Source of the DNA: Andalucia godoyi
Taxonomy: Eukaryota; Discoba; Jakobea; Jakobida; Andaluciidae
DNA: 64,000 nt
Assembly (NCBI GenBank): GCA_009859145.1
Contig: VRVR01000007.1
Span: 124,001-188,000, forward strand
Reading direction: 5' to 3'
Within the stretch, counting starts at the first letter, position 1, and the number at the start of each line of letters is the position of its first letter. The notes under the pieces were generated by a model. It was not told the DNA's origin. It did not search any database and saw only the letters and a program-made list of their open reading frames with translations. The translations under genes and the position numbers were made by a program. Below are positions 39,827 to 49,310 of this stretch, piece by piece.

Positions 39827-40384
39827 TTACAGAATATTGTCCTTCACAAGCCAAAGACCGTCGCCCAAATGATGAGCGTTCTCGATTGCAATTCCGGCAT
39901 TCTGTGATCGAATGTCTGCGGAACTCATCTTCATCACTCCAATCGCCAGCGGATGTTGCTTTCCTTCTGCAAACACCGCGACCACATCTCCTTCCTTCAG
40001 ATTGTCTGGAAGCATCCCACCCGCCGAGGTAAGCCCCGGACACATAATGTCTGCTCCACGAAGCACAAACTTGATTGCGCCCTGGTCCACTTGCACTCGG
40101 GTCATCAATGTTGGGTACGTAAGGAGAACCGAAAGGTGGGGAATCAGTTGGCCTTCGTCCAGCTGGAAGGCAACCGGTCGACCGTCTCCTTGGACCGCAT
40201 ATACCCGCAGAAACGGCCCGCACTTCACTTCCAGCAAAGTGGACTTCTTTGGAATAAGGTCTTCCAAAGGCTGCTCAAGCTCCGGATACAGCTCAACAAG
40301 AGACGACCGAACCCCACGAACTGCAGAGCTCTTCATCGTAACTCGCCCTGTCACATTGATCACTTTATCTGAATACGGCGGCAT
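39827..40384 (-). CDS. MCTS1: MCTS1/MCT-1 translation re-initiation and recycling factor
   Basis: The 185-residue protein matches MCTS1, which with DENR recycles post-termination 40S subunits and allows re-initiation after upstream ORFs. The C-terminal PUA domain is very well conserved: QVDQGAIKFVLRGADIMCPG and AEGKQHPLAIGVMKMS, followed by the terminal GIAIENAHHLGDGLWLVK. The N-terminal pre-PUA domain contains KSSAVRGVRSSLVELYPELE. The preferred ATG is 40384 (MPPYSDK), giving the family's usual length. An in-frame ATG at 40585 would add 67 residues that are basic and encoded mostly by CTT/TTC repeats, so I treat them as leader. Confidence 0.95.
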   Translation of the reverse strand: MPPYSDKVINVTGRVTMKSSAVRGVRSSLVELYPELEQPLEDLIPKKSTLLEVKCGPFLRVYAVQGDGRPVAFQLDEGQLIPHLSVLLTYPTLMTRVQVDQGAIKFVLRGADIMCPGLTSAGGMLPDNLKEGDVVAVFAEGKQHPLAIGVMKMSSADIRSQNAGIAIENAHHLGDGLWLVKDNIL

Positions 40385-40874
40385 TCCTCTTCTTCTTCTT
40401 CTTTTCTTTTTCTTTTGTGGTCTTTCTTTTTCCACCTCCGCGCTCCGTCTTCCTTCGCTCTCTTGTTTACCAGCATTCGTGTTTTGCTTTTCTTTTCTTT
40501 TATTTGGGGGGGTGAGGGGTCTTCTTAGATGTGTCGCCTGTGTGCTGCTGTTGTGTGCGTCGAGTGTGGGGCGAGACGGTAGCATCAGTTGATGCTTTCA
40601 ATTGGTCCCCGCCTCTCTCTCTCTCTCTCACTCTCCCTGCGACTAAACGTTCTCCCAAACTCTTCTCACCGCCGGATCTGCTTTCTGGCTTGTTGGAAGG
40701 TTCCCTGGGACTCGGGTCGGAAAGGGAAAAACGGGAAAACGGGAAAACGGAAAAACGGGACGAAGAAGGTGGATAAATAGGAAGCAAACAGGGAAAACCC
40801 AAAAAACTCAGAACGATAGGTTAGGTGTGGTAGAAAGAGGCGGAGGGGAGGGCAATCGCTAAAAGGGTGGGGAA
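40385..40874. promoter_or_regulatory. Bidirectional promoter region, MCTS1 / unknown 710-residue gene
   Basis: It includes CTT-rich pyrimidine tracts (40388-40435), a (TC)n run at 40612-40630 and a GGGAAAAC-type direct repeat at about 40720-40760. No TATA box is seen. Confidence 0.4.
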
Positions 40875-43007
40875 ATGCGGAATGAAGCACAAATTCGCAA
40901 AGTATTGACACAGTGGATCAACGCACAGCGTTTAATTCCTCCAATTCGCGACATTGCCTTTGATTTTCGACACTCCTCTGCGTTGTTTCAATTTGTTGCA
41001 AAGTACATTTTGGACCACTTTGAAGATGAGAATGCTCCTGATTTGATCCGGATTGAAGAGCTCGTCATGCAGTTTTCTCTGCCGCCAAGTCTTGAAGTTC
41101 CAAACCCAAAGGTCTCGTTTGCTTTTGCGCTCGACGTACTAAGCAGACGAAGCGATATCGATCCCAAGTCGCTTCCAATTCATCGCCTGTTCTTTGATCC
41201 GTCCACATCCCTGCATGTAACGGAACTTGTTCTGCAAATCTTCAAGTCGTTTGCGTCGAAGTACATTCGGAATGTCCGCAAAGACGATGTGTTCTTGTTT
41301 GTCAATGATTACCTAAAATTGCACGGCGAAGCGATCGCAGATGTGACGCCGTCACAAATCCTTCGAGTGTTGCATGTTTTGAAAAAGGAGGTGGATCCGG
41401 AAATCTGGTTCCTGAGGGATGCAGCAGACTGGTCATTGTCAAGGGAGTTTTTCGTCTGCCAGCTCATGGTTGTTCAGGAACATCTGTTTTTCTGTGTACC
41501 AGAGTCTCCTGCAAACGACACGAAGGGTGGGGATCCGGCAAAGCGCGATCAGCACACCGACATGGGGGCAAATGACGCAATGCTGAGTGATTTGGCAGAT
41601 GTGTACAAGACAGCAGACGAGGAAGCTCCAGAGCCTGACGATTTTCCATTGCTTGACGAGCAGTCTGCGGAACAGCTAGCGGAATCCATCATTCACAAGT
41701 CTTCTTCCAAATCGGGGTTTCGACCTTTTGGAACATCATCGGAAATCGGTCTTCGTCGGGCGTCGTCCATTTCCTCGACTACCGTTGACTTGTCCCAGAC
41801 ACACAGACGATCTGCGTTCGTTCCGCAAGCGTTTGATGGCCGGAGCTCCTCCTCCTACACTCCAAAGGATAACATCGTGATGAGCCATCCTATTCGGCAT
41901 GTGCAAACACCGGCAGAAAGAAGTCTGATGAGATGGAGACGGGATCAATTGAACAACAAGAATCGGTACATCTCATCCTTCAGTCAAAATGCCCTTTCGT
42001 CGGTCGCTCCGTGGAAGGCAAATCCCAAAAGGTTGCAAACAGCCTCTCGCATTTCGCAGCCTGTTTCGAGGTCTGTGGATGTCCAAGAGATTGGAAAGCG
42101 AGTACCTGATCTTGAAATGAGGATGATGGTCTCGTCCTTGCATTCCGTTCGCGGTCATCACGAAAACACTGGAGCGCAGGATGAGGAAATGGTCGGACAT
42201 GAATCCAGCAAGTTGTTTCCCTCTCGCTCTGCGTTCTTGAGCAGGTCGCGACCTTCTTCTGCTGTCAACGCGAGCCACTCTTCATCAGGGGTTGCTGCTC
42301 CGTCTTCCGCTTCGACTTCGATGAGTCGCCACATGCCCAACAAGACCATTATTTGGATATTTGACTATTCTTCGTTATGCATTTTGTACAACATTAAGCA
42401 TTGGGTGAAGCACCAGATTGCTGCAGTAATCCCCGACTATGGAAGAGTTTTGACTTCGGATTCCACTCTGTTTTTCCACAAAGGCAAGCATGTGTTAGAT
42501 TCGTACGGGCAAAAACAACCCATTCCTGCACTCTTCTGGACTGCAATCCGCAAGACGGGCAGCTGTCTCACTGGTGTTTTGCGCAAGACAAGCGACATTG
42601 AGTTCCATCGGCTGAAGCAGATGCACGATCGGCGATCGTACCACAAATGGGTGTTGACATCCGTTCCAAACTTTGAAGGTTGCATGGCTTGGATTGTTGT
42701 TGACACTCGATGCATCACCCCAAGTGCAGGTGAGTCGGGTCCCCAAGCGTCGAGCAAAGAGCTCAACGACCCCATCTTTTTTGACCCGTTGTCGGAAGAC
42801 CAAATGATTCCTCTTCAACTCGTCCGACAGGATTTTGCCTCGTTCGGTGCAGACTTTCTCCAGGTTTCAGACGAAAATTCGTTCATTCCTTGCGCGGGTG
42901 TTTCTGAAAGGACAGATCCATGCACAGTTTCGCTTGCAGCCGACCGATCGGGATTGTTTTCTGAGCCACGGGAGTATCTGAAGCGATACGGACTGCGGGA
43001 TGATTAG
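40875..43007 (+). CDS. Unknown protein, helical N-terminus and aromatic-rich C-terminal domain
   Basis: The 710-residue protein is not recognised. Residues 1-210 are helical and hydrophobic-patterned (QWINAQRLIPPIRDIAFDFR; LVLQIFKSFASKYIR) and could be a calponin-homology-like or similar helical fold, which I cannot confirm. Residues 210-490 are charged, Ser-rich and low in complexity. Residues about 495-700 form a compact domain rich in Trp, Phe and Tyr (NKTIIWIFDYSSLCILYNIK; ALFWTAIRKTGSCLTGVL). No signal peptide or TM is evident. ATG at 40875 follows a G-rich leader. Confidence 0.75.
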   Translation: MRNEAQIRKVLTQWINAQRLIPPIRDIAFDFRHSSALFQFVAKYILDHFEDENAPDLIRIEELVMQFSLPPSLEVPNPKVSFAFALDVLSRRSDIDPKSLPIHRLFFDPSTSLHVTELVLQIFKSFASKYIRNVRKDDVFLFVNDYLKLHGEAIADVTPSQILRVLHVLKKEVDPEIWFLRDAADWSLSREFFVCQLMVVQEHLFFCVPESPANDTKGGDPAKRDQHTDMGANDAMLSDLADVYKTADEEAPEPDDFPLLDEQSAEQLAESIIHKSSSKSGFRPFGTSSEIGLRRASSISSTTVDLSQTHRRSAFVPQAFDGRSSSSYTPKDNIVMSHPIRHVQTPAERSLMRWRRDQLNNKNRYISSFSQNALSSVAPWKANPKRLQTASRISQPVSRSVDVQEIGKRVPDLEMRMMVSSLHSVRGHHENTGAQDEEMVGHESSKLFPSRSAFLSRSRPSSAVNASHSSSGVAAPSSASTSMSRHMPNKTIIWIFDYSSLCILYNIKHWVKHQIAAVIPDYGRVLTSDSTLFFHKGKHVLDSYGQKQPIPALFWTAIRKTGSCLTGVLRKTSDIEFHRLKQMHDRRSYHKWVLTSVPNFEGCMAWIVVDTRCITPSAGESGPQASSKELNDPIFFDPLSEDQMIPLQLVRQDFASFGADFLQVSDENSFIPCAGVSERTDPCTVSLAADRSGLFSEPREYLKRYGLRDD

Positions 43008-43236
43008 TCGCTTGTTCATACTCCCTTCTGTCTCTTCTTTGCTAGCTCTGCCGTTTTCATTGTTTTTTGAATGTTTGATTGTTTGTGCTTTCAGGATCTT
43101 TCTTCTTTCTTCTTTCTTCTTCTTTCTTTCTTTTATCATTGTTGTTATTCTTCAATTTTCGTCAAACTATCCCTGTACAGACTATGTTAGTGAAAAATAT
43201 CATTACTAGACAATTGGAGCACGAATTCGGAAGCCG

Positions 43237-44292
43237 TCAGCTTACGTTCATGATTGGTAATTGCGCCTCCTCCGTCCAAACCGAAGAATGGTCGTCGTCC
43301 TCCGCCCCTGCCTCCACACCCGCTCCTTTACAACTTTGCTTTGATTGGAATGGTTTTTGTTCGCCCATTTCCTCAACTCCTGCCGATGAAAGAGCCGTCC
43401 TTCTCCATCGTTTCAACTCTTCTTGCAATCGTTTGTTCTCGGACTGGAACGCATGGACCAGCGACAAGTCTTTCTCTCTCAGTTTCTCCAGCGACGAAAC
43501 ACGCTCCATGGCGACTCGAAGCCCACGCACTGATTGCGCCTGCTCGAACATAGCATCGCGAAGAAAGGCCTCGAGATGAATGCGCTTGTCACGCTCTGCA
43601 CTTGCTTTCGCCTCGGTTTCTCGCAACTCTGACTGATAATGCTGAAGCTCCATTTTAAGCAGCGCAAAAGACTTTTCAATATTCGGCAAGCTTTGCTGTC
43701 CCATTTCATTCAGTTGCGATCGCATAAACTGTGCACGCTCTTCCATCCGTATGCGAGAAACCTCATGCTCCATGATTCCAACAGACTCGCGAAGCCCTGC
43801 ATTCTCTGTTTCCAGCGCTCGGACAGCATCCACGAGTCGCCACTGCCGCTCAAAAACCTTTTCTCTGACATCCGCCACCGGTCTGTTTGAACTCACCTCG
43901 AGAGCATACTTTTCGTGTGCATCCTCCAATCGCTTCTGATACAGAGAAAGCGTTCTCCGTGCATCGGACTCGCTGCTTTTCAACAACGCCACGACCTTGG
44001 ACTGCTGCTTGTGCGAATGCTTCAGCTTCACGGCCGCTTCTCGTAGCTTTTGCGTATGCTTCACATCATCATGCAAATCAAGCAATGCACGTTCAAAATC
44101 CTCCTTTGATTTTTCAAGCTGCAGGATCTTTGACTGCTGTGCTGCACATTTCCGCTTCAAATCAGATATAATGTTTCCTAAAAGCTTGTTCTCCGCGATA
44201 ACCTCTTCTCGAGACGCATTCATCTGCGCAGAAGCCATCTTTGCAGCAGTATTCGAAACCGTACTCGATTCATATCCACGAACTGCCGCCAT
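43237..44292 (-). CDS. Coiled-coil protein of unknown function
   Basis: The 351-residue protein is almost entirely coiled coil from about residue 25 to 320 (for example IISDLKRKCAAQQSKILQLEKSKEDFE; ERVSSLEKLREKDLSLVHAFQ). A short acidic tail follows. No globular domain is visible. It may be a structural or ciliary coiled coil, but nothing specific supports this. The ATG at 44292 is clear and its stop lies 229 bases from the convergent neighbour. Confidence 0.75.
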   Translation of the reverse strand: MAAVRGYESSTVSNTAAKMASAQMNASREEVIAENKLLGNIISDLKRKCAAQQSKILQLEKSKEDFERALLDLHDDVKHTQKLREAAVKLKHSHKQQSKVVALLKSSESDARRTLSLYQKRLEDAHEKYALEVSSNRPVADVREKVFERQWRLVDAVRALETENAGLRESVGIMEHEVSRIRMEERAQFMRSQLNEMGQQSLPNIEKSFALLKMELQHYQSELRETEAKASAERDKRIHLEAFLRDAMFEQAQSVRGLRVAMERVSSLEKLREKDLSLVHAFQSENKRLQEELKRWRRTALSSAGVEEMGEQKPFQSKQSCKGAGVEAGAEDDDHSSVWTEEAQLPIMNVS

Positions 44293-44929
44293 CTCTTCTT
44301 TCCGCTTGTGTCACTATCAATCTGCGAATAATAAAATATTTTCGTTACACTCTTTCTTCCGTGGAATGAAAAAGGTCTTCGAGCGAGGGAGAAAAGATTG
44401 CGAAATCTCGCTGTTCTTCACAGTTTAAAACGGAAAATCCCACAGTGCAAGCAAGAAGAAAAGAAATATAAATAAAAAAAGAAAGAAAGGAACACACAAG
44501 TTTCTCTCTTATTATTATGATATGATAATCTTTTTCTTTTTTGTTGTTGCTGTTGTTTTTCTTTCTTTTCTTTTTTCACCCCGCGTCAGCCTTTTGTTTT
44601 TTGGGGGGAAAGCTGCACGGAAAAACCCAGAAAAGAAAAATGAAAATGAAAAACAACGGACGAGGAAAAGAAAGACAGCGATCGGAGCAGAAGCGGAAAG
44701 GACCGTTGAATAATGACACGTCATTGTCATGCATATACGGAAGTATACATAATCAGACACGGTCGACACTGGTCGACAGAAGCACGTTTTGCTTCAGAGG
44801 AATTCGTGCTTACGCACGCTCGGCCGAAATTCAGCTGGTGACACAGGCTCCGCATTTTCGACACTCTTTAACGCAGCATCCGTAGCCATCTATTCAATCA
44901 TTCGTTGGTTTCACGTTTTTATTCAAATA
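44293..44929. other. Intergenic region left of candidate RNA B
   Basis: Mostly A/T- and T/C-rich with a poly-T/C block at 44525-44580. The palindrome TGACACGTCA lies at 44715-44724, and GTCGAC sites occur near 44761-44777. No gene is recognised. Confidence 0.4.
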
Positions 44930-45215
44930 TGGGCGTGGGCGCGCTGGGATGACGCATTCGCCTACGCCTACGCCCCGCTCGATACAGGGCCTCCTGGGTC
45001 CCGCAGACCTCCTAAGAGACCACGTGTCACTATGCCTGCTGCTAGGGCCGTCAGCATCAAAATGCACCCTTCTCAGGAACAACGTGTCACGCTGAGAAAG
45101 CGGCTCATCGATTGATCGAGATTGGAAACGTAGCGCGGAGCGCGGAGCATCTATCTGAAGAATGCCGTGAGGCGTGTTGGGGCCTATCCCCTTCCCGGCA
45201 ACGGGATACAAGATT
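44930..45215. ncRNA. Candidate structured non-coding RNA B (pair member of 28857-29105)
   Basis: This GC-rich non-coding block has the same ordered landmarks as candidate RNA A: GCTAGGGC at 45041-45048; a hairpin with a 7-bp stem (TTCTCAG/CTGAGAA) and 15-base loop at 45070-45098; AGGCGTGTTG at 45170-45179 followed by GGGG-CCTAT-CCCC; and a final CCCG-GCAA-CGGG hairpin at 45194-45205. Spacing agrees with A within a few bases. The last hairpin is a GNRA tetraloop if read on the plus strand, which favours a plus-strand RNA. The promoter-like element to its right would favour the minus strand. Further stems include GCAT-CAAA-ATGC at 45055-45066. No known family was matched. Confidence 0.5.
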
Positions 45216-45248
45216 GAAATATGCATGTCTATTCGTGGATATGCATGT

Positions 45249-45267
45249 TCAGTGTATAATGTAGGCG
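45249..45267. promoter_or_regulatory. Shared snRNA-type promoter element (copy B)
   Basis: Contains GTGTATAATGTAGGCG, the third member of the set formed with 29143-29161 and 53036-53052. It lies about 45 bases to the right of the last hairpin of candidate RNA B. Confidence 0.5.
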
Positions 45268-45541
45268 TTAATCAGAGGGTTTTTGGTCTTGTGCACGGTA
45301 GAAGAGAAAAAGAAGCAACTGTAGATTGGAAGTCGGATTTCCAGCATCACTCGCAAGACTCAACCCTCTCTCCGCAGATGTCGGTTCTGCGAGCCAAAAG
45401 AAAAGGACGAAACAGTGCCATAATCAAAAGCTGTGTCTAATGAGCATTTTTATTTAGCATTTTTTTAAAATGTTGTTTACGAATTTTAAATTTAGAACTG
45501 TCGTTGTTGTGGTTATTGTTATTGTTGTAGCTGTGAAAGAA

Positions 45542-45945
45542 ATGACGGACCGATACGATAAGAACCTTCGATTCAAAGCTTGTTTGAACCAGTCGGCGAT
45601 GGGAGCAGTTATGGGAATTGGAGTCGGCACTTGCATTGGCCTTGTTGTATGACCACTCTCCTTCCTTTCCTTTCCTTTCCTTTAACTTCCTCAGAGGTGG
45701 GGTGTTCCTCGTTTCTAATCTCTCTGGTTGAAATGTGTGTTTTGCGCTTGGTGTTTTTTTGTTTTTGTCTGTGCTGTTGTGGTGGTGGTGATTAGGGAGC
45801 TACGGCACAAACACTGAGTTCGCAGGAATTTGAAGGAATGCGGATTCGCGGGTTTTTAAAGACTGCGCCGAAACTGTGTGCTTCGTCTGCTGGCGGATTT
45901 GCCCTATTCTTCGTTGTGGGCTCCTTTGTCCGATGTATCCAATAA
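45542..45945 (+). CDS. ROMO1: ROMO1/Mgr2-like small mitochondrial inner-membrane protein (two exons)
   Basis: Joining 45542-45646 to 45796-45945 gives an 84-residue protein. The intron (45647-45795) begins GTATGA, ends TTAG and is in phase 0. The product has the family pattern: a Cys-containing basic N-terminus (KNLRFKACLNQSA), a glycine-zipper TM (MGAVMGIGVGTCIGL), a loop with MRIRG, and a second Gly-rich TM ending FVRCIQ. ROMO1/Mgr2 proteins line the lateral gate of the TIM23 translocase and affect reactive oxygen species. Neither exon is long enough alone to look like a gene, so this would be missed by simple ORF finding. Confidence 0.82.
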
Positions 45946-46342
45946 GTCATCCTACGTAGTATCACTTCTCATCCCGCCTGCGCCCCGCATGCACACACAC
46001 ACACACGCCCGCACACATCAACATCCGACCCAAACTCAAAACCCCCTGCCTTCGTAAACCGAACCTCCTTAATCTCACAGAAGGGGGGAAATCAGATGAA
46101 AAACGAAGCACAAAGTGGTAATAAATTTCTTTAATATTACAGATTTTTGTGTTCGTATTTTTGGTTGGTAAAGTCGAGGCTGGGTGTGTAGTTGGAAAAA
46201 AAGGAGAGGCTAACTCTGCGTTACCTTTTGAAGAGCAACTAAACTGAGGAAGGGAGCGAGGAATGCCGCGTGTTTTTGAGCAGTTTTTGGTTTTTATGTC
46301 ATGTGCAGTGTGTGGGAATTGGGAGATCGGGAATGAGTCTCG
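45946..46342. other. Convergent 3' intergenic region
   Basis: About 400 bases with a CA run at 45993-46007, an AATAAA-like signal at 46120-46126 and A/T-rich flanks. No gene is seen. Confidence 0.45.
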
Positions 46343-48439
46343 TTATGAGGAACCGATGGGAGACACACTACCAGATTCTGGAATGTTGATACTGCGAAGA
46401 TCCCTCGGCTGTGCTTGAGGAAGATCGAGTTGCAAGTGCAGATGGCCAACATGTTGCTGCACCTTGTCAAGAACCACTCGGGTGAGCTCGGGCAGTGCGT
46501 ACTCGCGGAATTTGCGAACGGTGTTCTTCGGGGGCGAGCCAGAGCGCGCGACTGTCAGAGCGGTTTCGATGCATGCGATCACGACGGAGTCCAGCAGAGG
46601 AGTCATGTCGGAGATCGAAAGACGGCCTGCTGAGACCAAGCATGCGAACACGGTGAACGGTGACATGTCGTAATCCAGCATGGATGATTGTGCAACGGAC
46701 ATCCTTTCGCTCAAAGACATCAGGGAAGACCAGCGATTGGACATGACGTCTTGCAAAGACTGCAGCTCCTTGTGAACACAGCTGCACGTCGAGCATAGGC
46801 CCACGACGTCGTCACTGGATTCTGAAGCCGTCGAATGCATGTCATCGCTGTGACTCGCCTCGCTCGTATTGTCGTCTGATGTCACGTCGTCGGCGTATAG
46901 AAACGTCGACGTGAGCATAGAGCCGCCATGCGGCACTTGCAAGGACGCGAGCTCCAAATGTGAGGCCACTGCGTCGTGAGTGTGCAACGGTACCTCTGCA
47001 GGCGGCATGGACTTTCCGCACGGCTGTTTTAGCTCAGCGACACATGCAGCAGGATGCGTGTTCGAAGCCGAAATGTGGACAGACTGGATGCAAGGGCTCA
47101 TCACACAGTGCACGGCAGAGGAGACAATGGAACTGGTAAGTCGGGCGGTCTGGGAAGCGATGTGTGTCCGTGCAGACATGCGCAGCTGTCGGACAAACAC
47201 TTCGTGATGCGGTTTGAAAAAATCCGTGCGCAGCAGGCATTCGTCGAGCATCACACGCTCCTGTTCCGACAGGCATAGAGATTCTTCGCAGACCATGGGG
47301 ATCCGCTTCACCATCGTTGAGAAGCACTCGGGATAAGTGGCTCTCTCGGAGACCAAAAAGGGCTCGAGCAGACCTCGAATTTCATCTTCTTCGCAAGAGA
47401 CATCATCTTCAAAAAACTGCGATCGTTTGAGCTTCTTTTCGCCAAGAGAGAAGATGGCAGGGCCGCAAGCGTCCAAAAACGAGGAAATGTGGAGCTTAGC
47501 ATCTGCCGCGAGCCTTGATTTGAACGCGTGCAGGACGTGGTCGCATCTGCGGATCACGTAGTCCCGGTACTCAAAGGCAGTTTCGATGGCGGACTGGCGC
47601 ATCGCCTCCACGGCTTCATCGATGGACGTCTTCATGACGCTGTGCAGCACGGCATCTCGCGAATAGTGTGCAAAGAGCAAGCCGAGTCGCCGACTCATTT
47701 CCGCACTCAACAAGGATCTCCATTCCAAGGAAGCAGAGGTGAGCAGATCGTTGGTAAATGCAGCGGGAAACAAGAGGCTGCTTTCATGCACATGTTCGAA
47801 ACTGGCGCTGTGGTCTCCCGTTATCGATGCCAAAATCCACGATCGCGCAGAAGAGGATTTGGAAAACCACTTTGCAACAAGTCCTCGACCGAATTCAAGC
47901 ATCTCGTTTTCACATCGCGAACGGAACACGCTTGCATGCTGTCTTGCATTCTCAGCGTCAACAAGATTGCGGATTTGAGCGAAGTATGCGTGGATCCGAG
48001 ACTCGAGCACTGCAAGAAGAACCTTCTGTTCTTCGTGAGAAACGGAATGCAGAGCATACACTCTTGCGCGCAGCGAATCAAGACAGAACCGACCGACTGT
48101 TCTCATGTTGGAGGCCAGTCCCCGAGAGGAGATCGGCAACGTCTGCAAACACATCTTGACCAGTTCTTTCTGCAGCAAATCCGCATACTCGACGAACAGA
48201 TCCTGGGACATTGTGCGCAACGGTTCGTCCATTCCGTGCACCTTGGCAGTGTCCAGCTCAGTGCTTGCAGCATGTGAGAGGGAAGAAGGTGAAGAAGAAG
48301 AAGAATGGAAGCTGATGTTCGGATGATCCATCCGAGAAGCCAAGTGCATGGACGCCCGAGTGTTCGACAATGGAGAGAAAGGCATCAATGTTGCATTGGA
48401 GGTCGTCCCCGAGTACGATGAATTCGCAATCACTCCCAT
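46343..48439 (-). CDS. Unknown 698-residue helical protein
   Basis: No domain is recognised. After a Ser-rich N-terminus of about 80 residues, the region from 100 to 430 is strongly helical (SQDLFVEYADLLQKELVKMCLQ; AIETAFEYRDYVIRRCDHVLHAF). A Ser/Asp-rich acidic segment at about 510-560 (DDVTSDDNTSEASHSDD) precedes a final helical part. No TM or signal peptide is present once the ATG at 48439 is used; the upstream hydrophobic extension to a TTG at 48574 is not believed. Confidence 0.75.
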   Translation of the reverse strand: MGVIANSSYSGTTSNATLMPFSPLSNTRASMHLASRMDHPNISFHSSSSSPSSLSHAASTELDTAKVHGMDEPLRTMSQDLFVEYADLLQKELVKMCLQTLPISSRGLASNMRTVGRFCLDSLRARVYALHSVSHEEQKVLLAVLESRIHAYFAQIRNLVDAENARQHASVFRSRCENEMLEFGRGLVAKWFSKSSSARSWILASITGDHSASFEHVHESSLLFPAAFTNDLLTSASLEWRSLLSAEMSRRLGLLFAHYSRDAVLHSVMKTSIDEAVEAMRQSAIETAFEYRDYVIRRCDHVLHAFKSRLAADAKLHISSFLDACGPAIFSLGEKKLKRSQFFEDDVSCEEDEIRGLLEPFLVSERATYPECFSTMVKRIPMVCEESLCLSEQERVMLDECLLRTDFFKPHHEVFVRQLRMSARTHIASQTARLTSSIVSSAVHCVMSPCIQSVHISASNTHPAACVAELKQPCGKSMPPAEVPLHTHDAVASHLELASLQVPHGGSMLTSTFLYADDVTSDDNTSEASHSDDMHSTASESSDDVVGLCSTCSCVHKELQSLQDVMSNRWSSLMSLSERMSVAQSSMLDYDMSPFTVFACLVSAGRLSISDMTPLLDSVVIACIETALTVARSGSPPKNTVRKFREYALPELTRVVLDKVQQHVGHLHLQLDLPQAQPRDLRSINIPESGSVSPIGSS

Positions 48440-49310
48440 TTGACGCGCACACGAAAACTCTTTTGGACGAAGCGAAGCAACAAACAAAGAGAAGGCAAAT
48501 TCAGTGAAGAACTTCAGGACTGCACAAGAAAGATGCAAAACCAGAGCCAACCAAAAAAGGGTAAAGCAAGACAAGGCAGAAAAGAAGAATTAAAACACTG
48601 AACGAACTGCGCCAAAAGAAGGCTTTTCTTATGTTATAAGTCGACTATCTCCGCTCTTCGGTCTAGTTTGTCCTTGACACCGAGTTTGTTGTTTGATTAG
48701 TCCAGGTAATAGGGGTTGTTTTTCTTTTTTTTTTCAAAATTCTATTTTCCCCTTCTTTTTTCTTTTTTCCACGCTTCTATTTCTACTTTGCAGGAGGTTT
48801 TTCCAGAGAGATGCAAGTGCCACAAGACTGTTGAACGACGGTGTCAAGTCGGCAATTTTTTTTCTCCAACAAAAAAACCTCTGAAGAAATCGCGCAGAGG
48901 CTGATCGCTTTCTTGTACAAACATTCGAGTTGGCTTCCTTCAAGATGGTCCCAAACAAGACACGACTTTACAGAGTTCTGCTTGTACAGTGCAGAAAGAA
49001 GTCTCAACTCAAATTTCCTTTTTTGACCAGTCGAAATTCGAGGTTCGGCCTTTCCAGGTTTCACACTTTTCTCCAAATTTCCGCCCCATCAACCTCTCCG
49101 CATCCAGAGAAAGGCGGCCTTTTTGGTAGGAGCTTCAACGCTTCTATTTCTCCGCTGTCTTTCCGACATTCCGGAAATCTGCTGTCAATCACCGTTTCCT
49201 TTTGCCCGCTCGGCGTCCGTCTCCGCTGGCTTTGCACTCGATGGCAACTAAGATACCAGAAGAACAGAAAACACACTCACACAACTAAAAAAGGAGGGGG
49301 AAAAAAAAAG
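48440..49310. other. Intergenic region between divergent unknown gene and PCYT2
   Basis: About 870 bases. Includes T-rich runs near 48715-48775 and an A9 run just before 49311. The PCYT2 frame stays open upstream to an ATG at 48945, but the 122 extra residues are not conserved in the family and look like leader sequence. No RNA gene is recognised. Confidence 0.4.

Noticed and set aside
40385-40585. 67-residue basic N-terminal extension of MCTS1
   Set aside because: Encoded mostly by pyrimidine repeats on the other strand and absent from the family; ATG at 40384 gives normal length.
45170-45215. H/ACA snoRNA reading of RNA B (ACA shortly after the last hairpin)
   Set aside because: The terminal hairpin is far too short for an H/ACA 3' hairpin with a guide pocket and no clear H box was found; A has an ACA at a different distance.
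48945-49310. In-frame 122-residue N-terminal extension of PCYT2
   Set aside because: Not part of the family, follows T-rich leader, and the ATG at 49311 has a normal PCYT2 N-terminus right after it.
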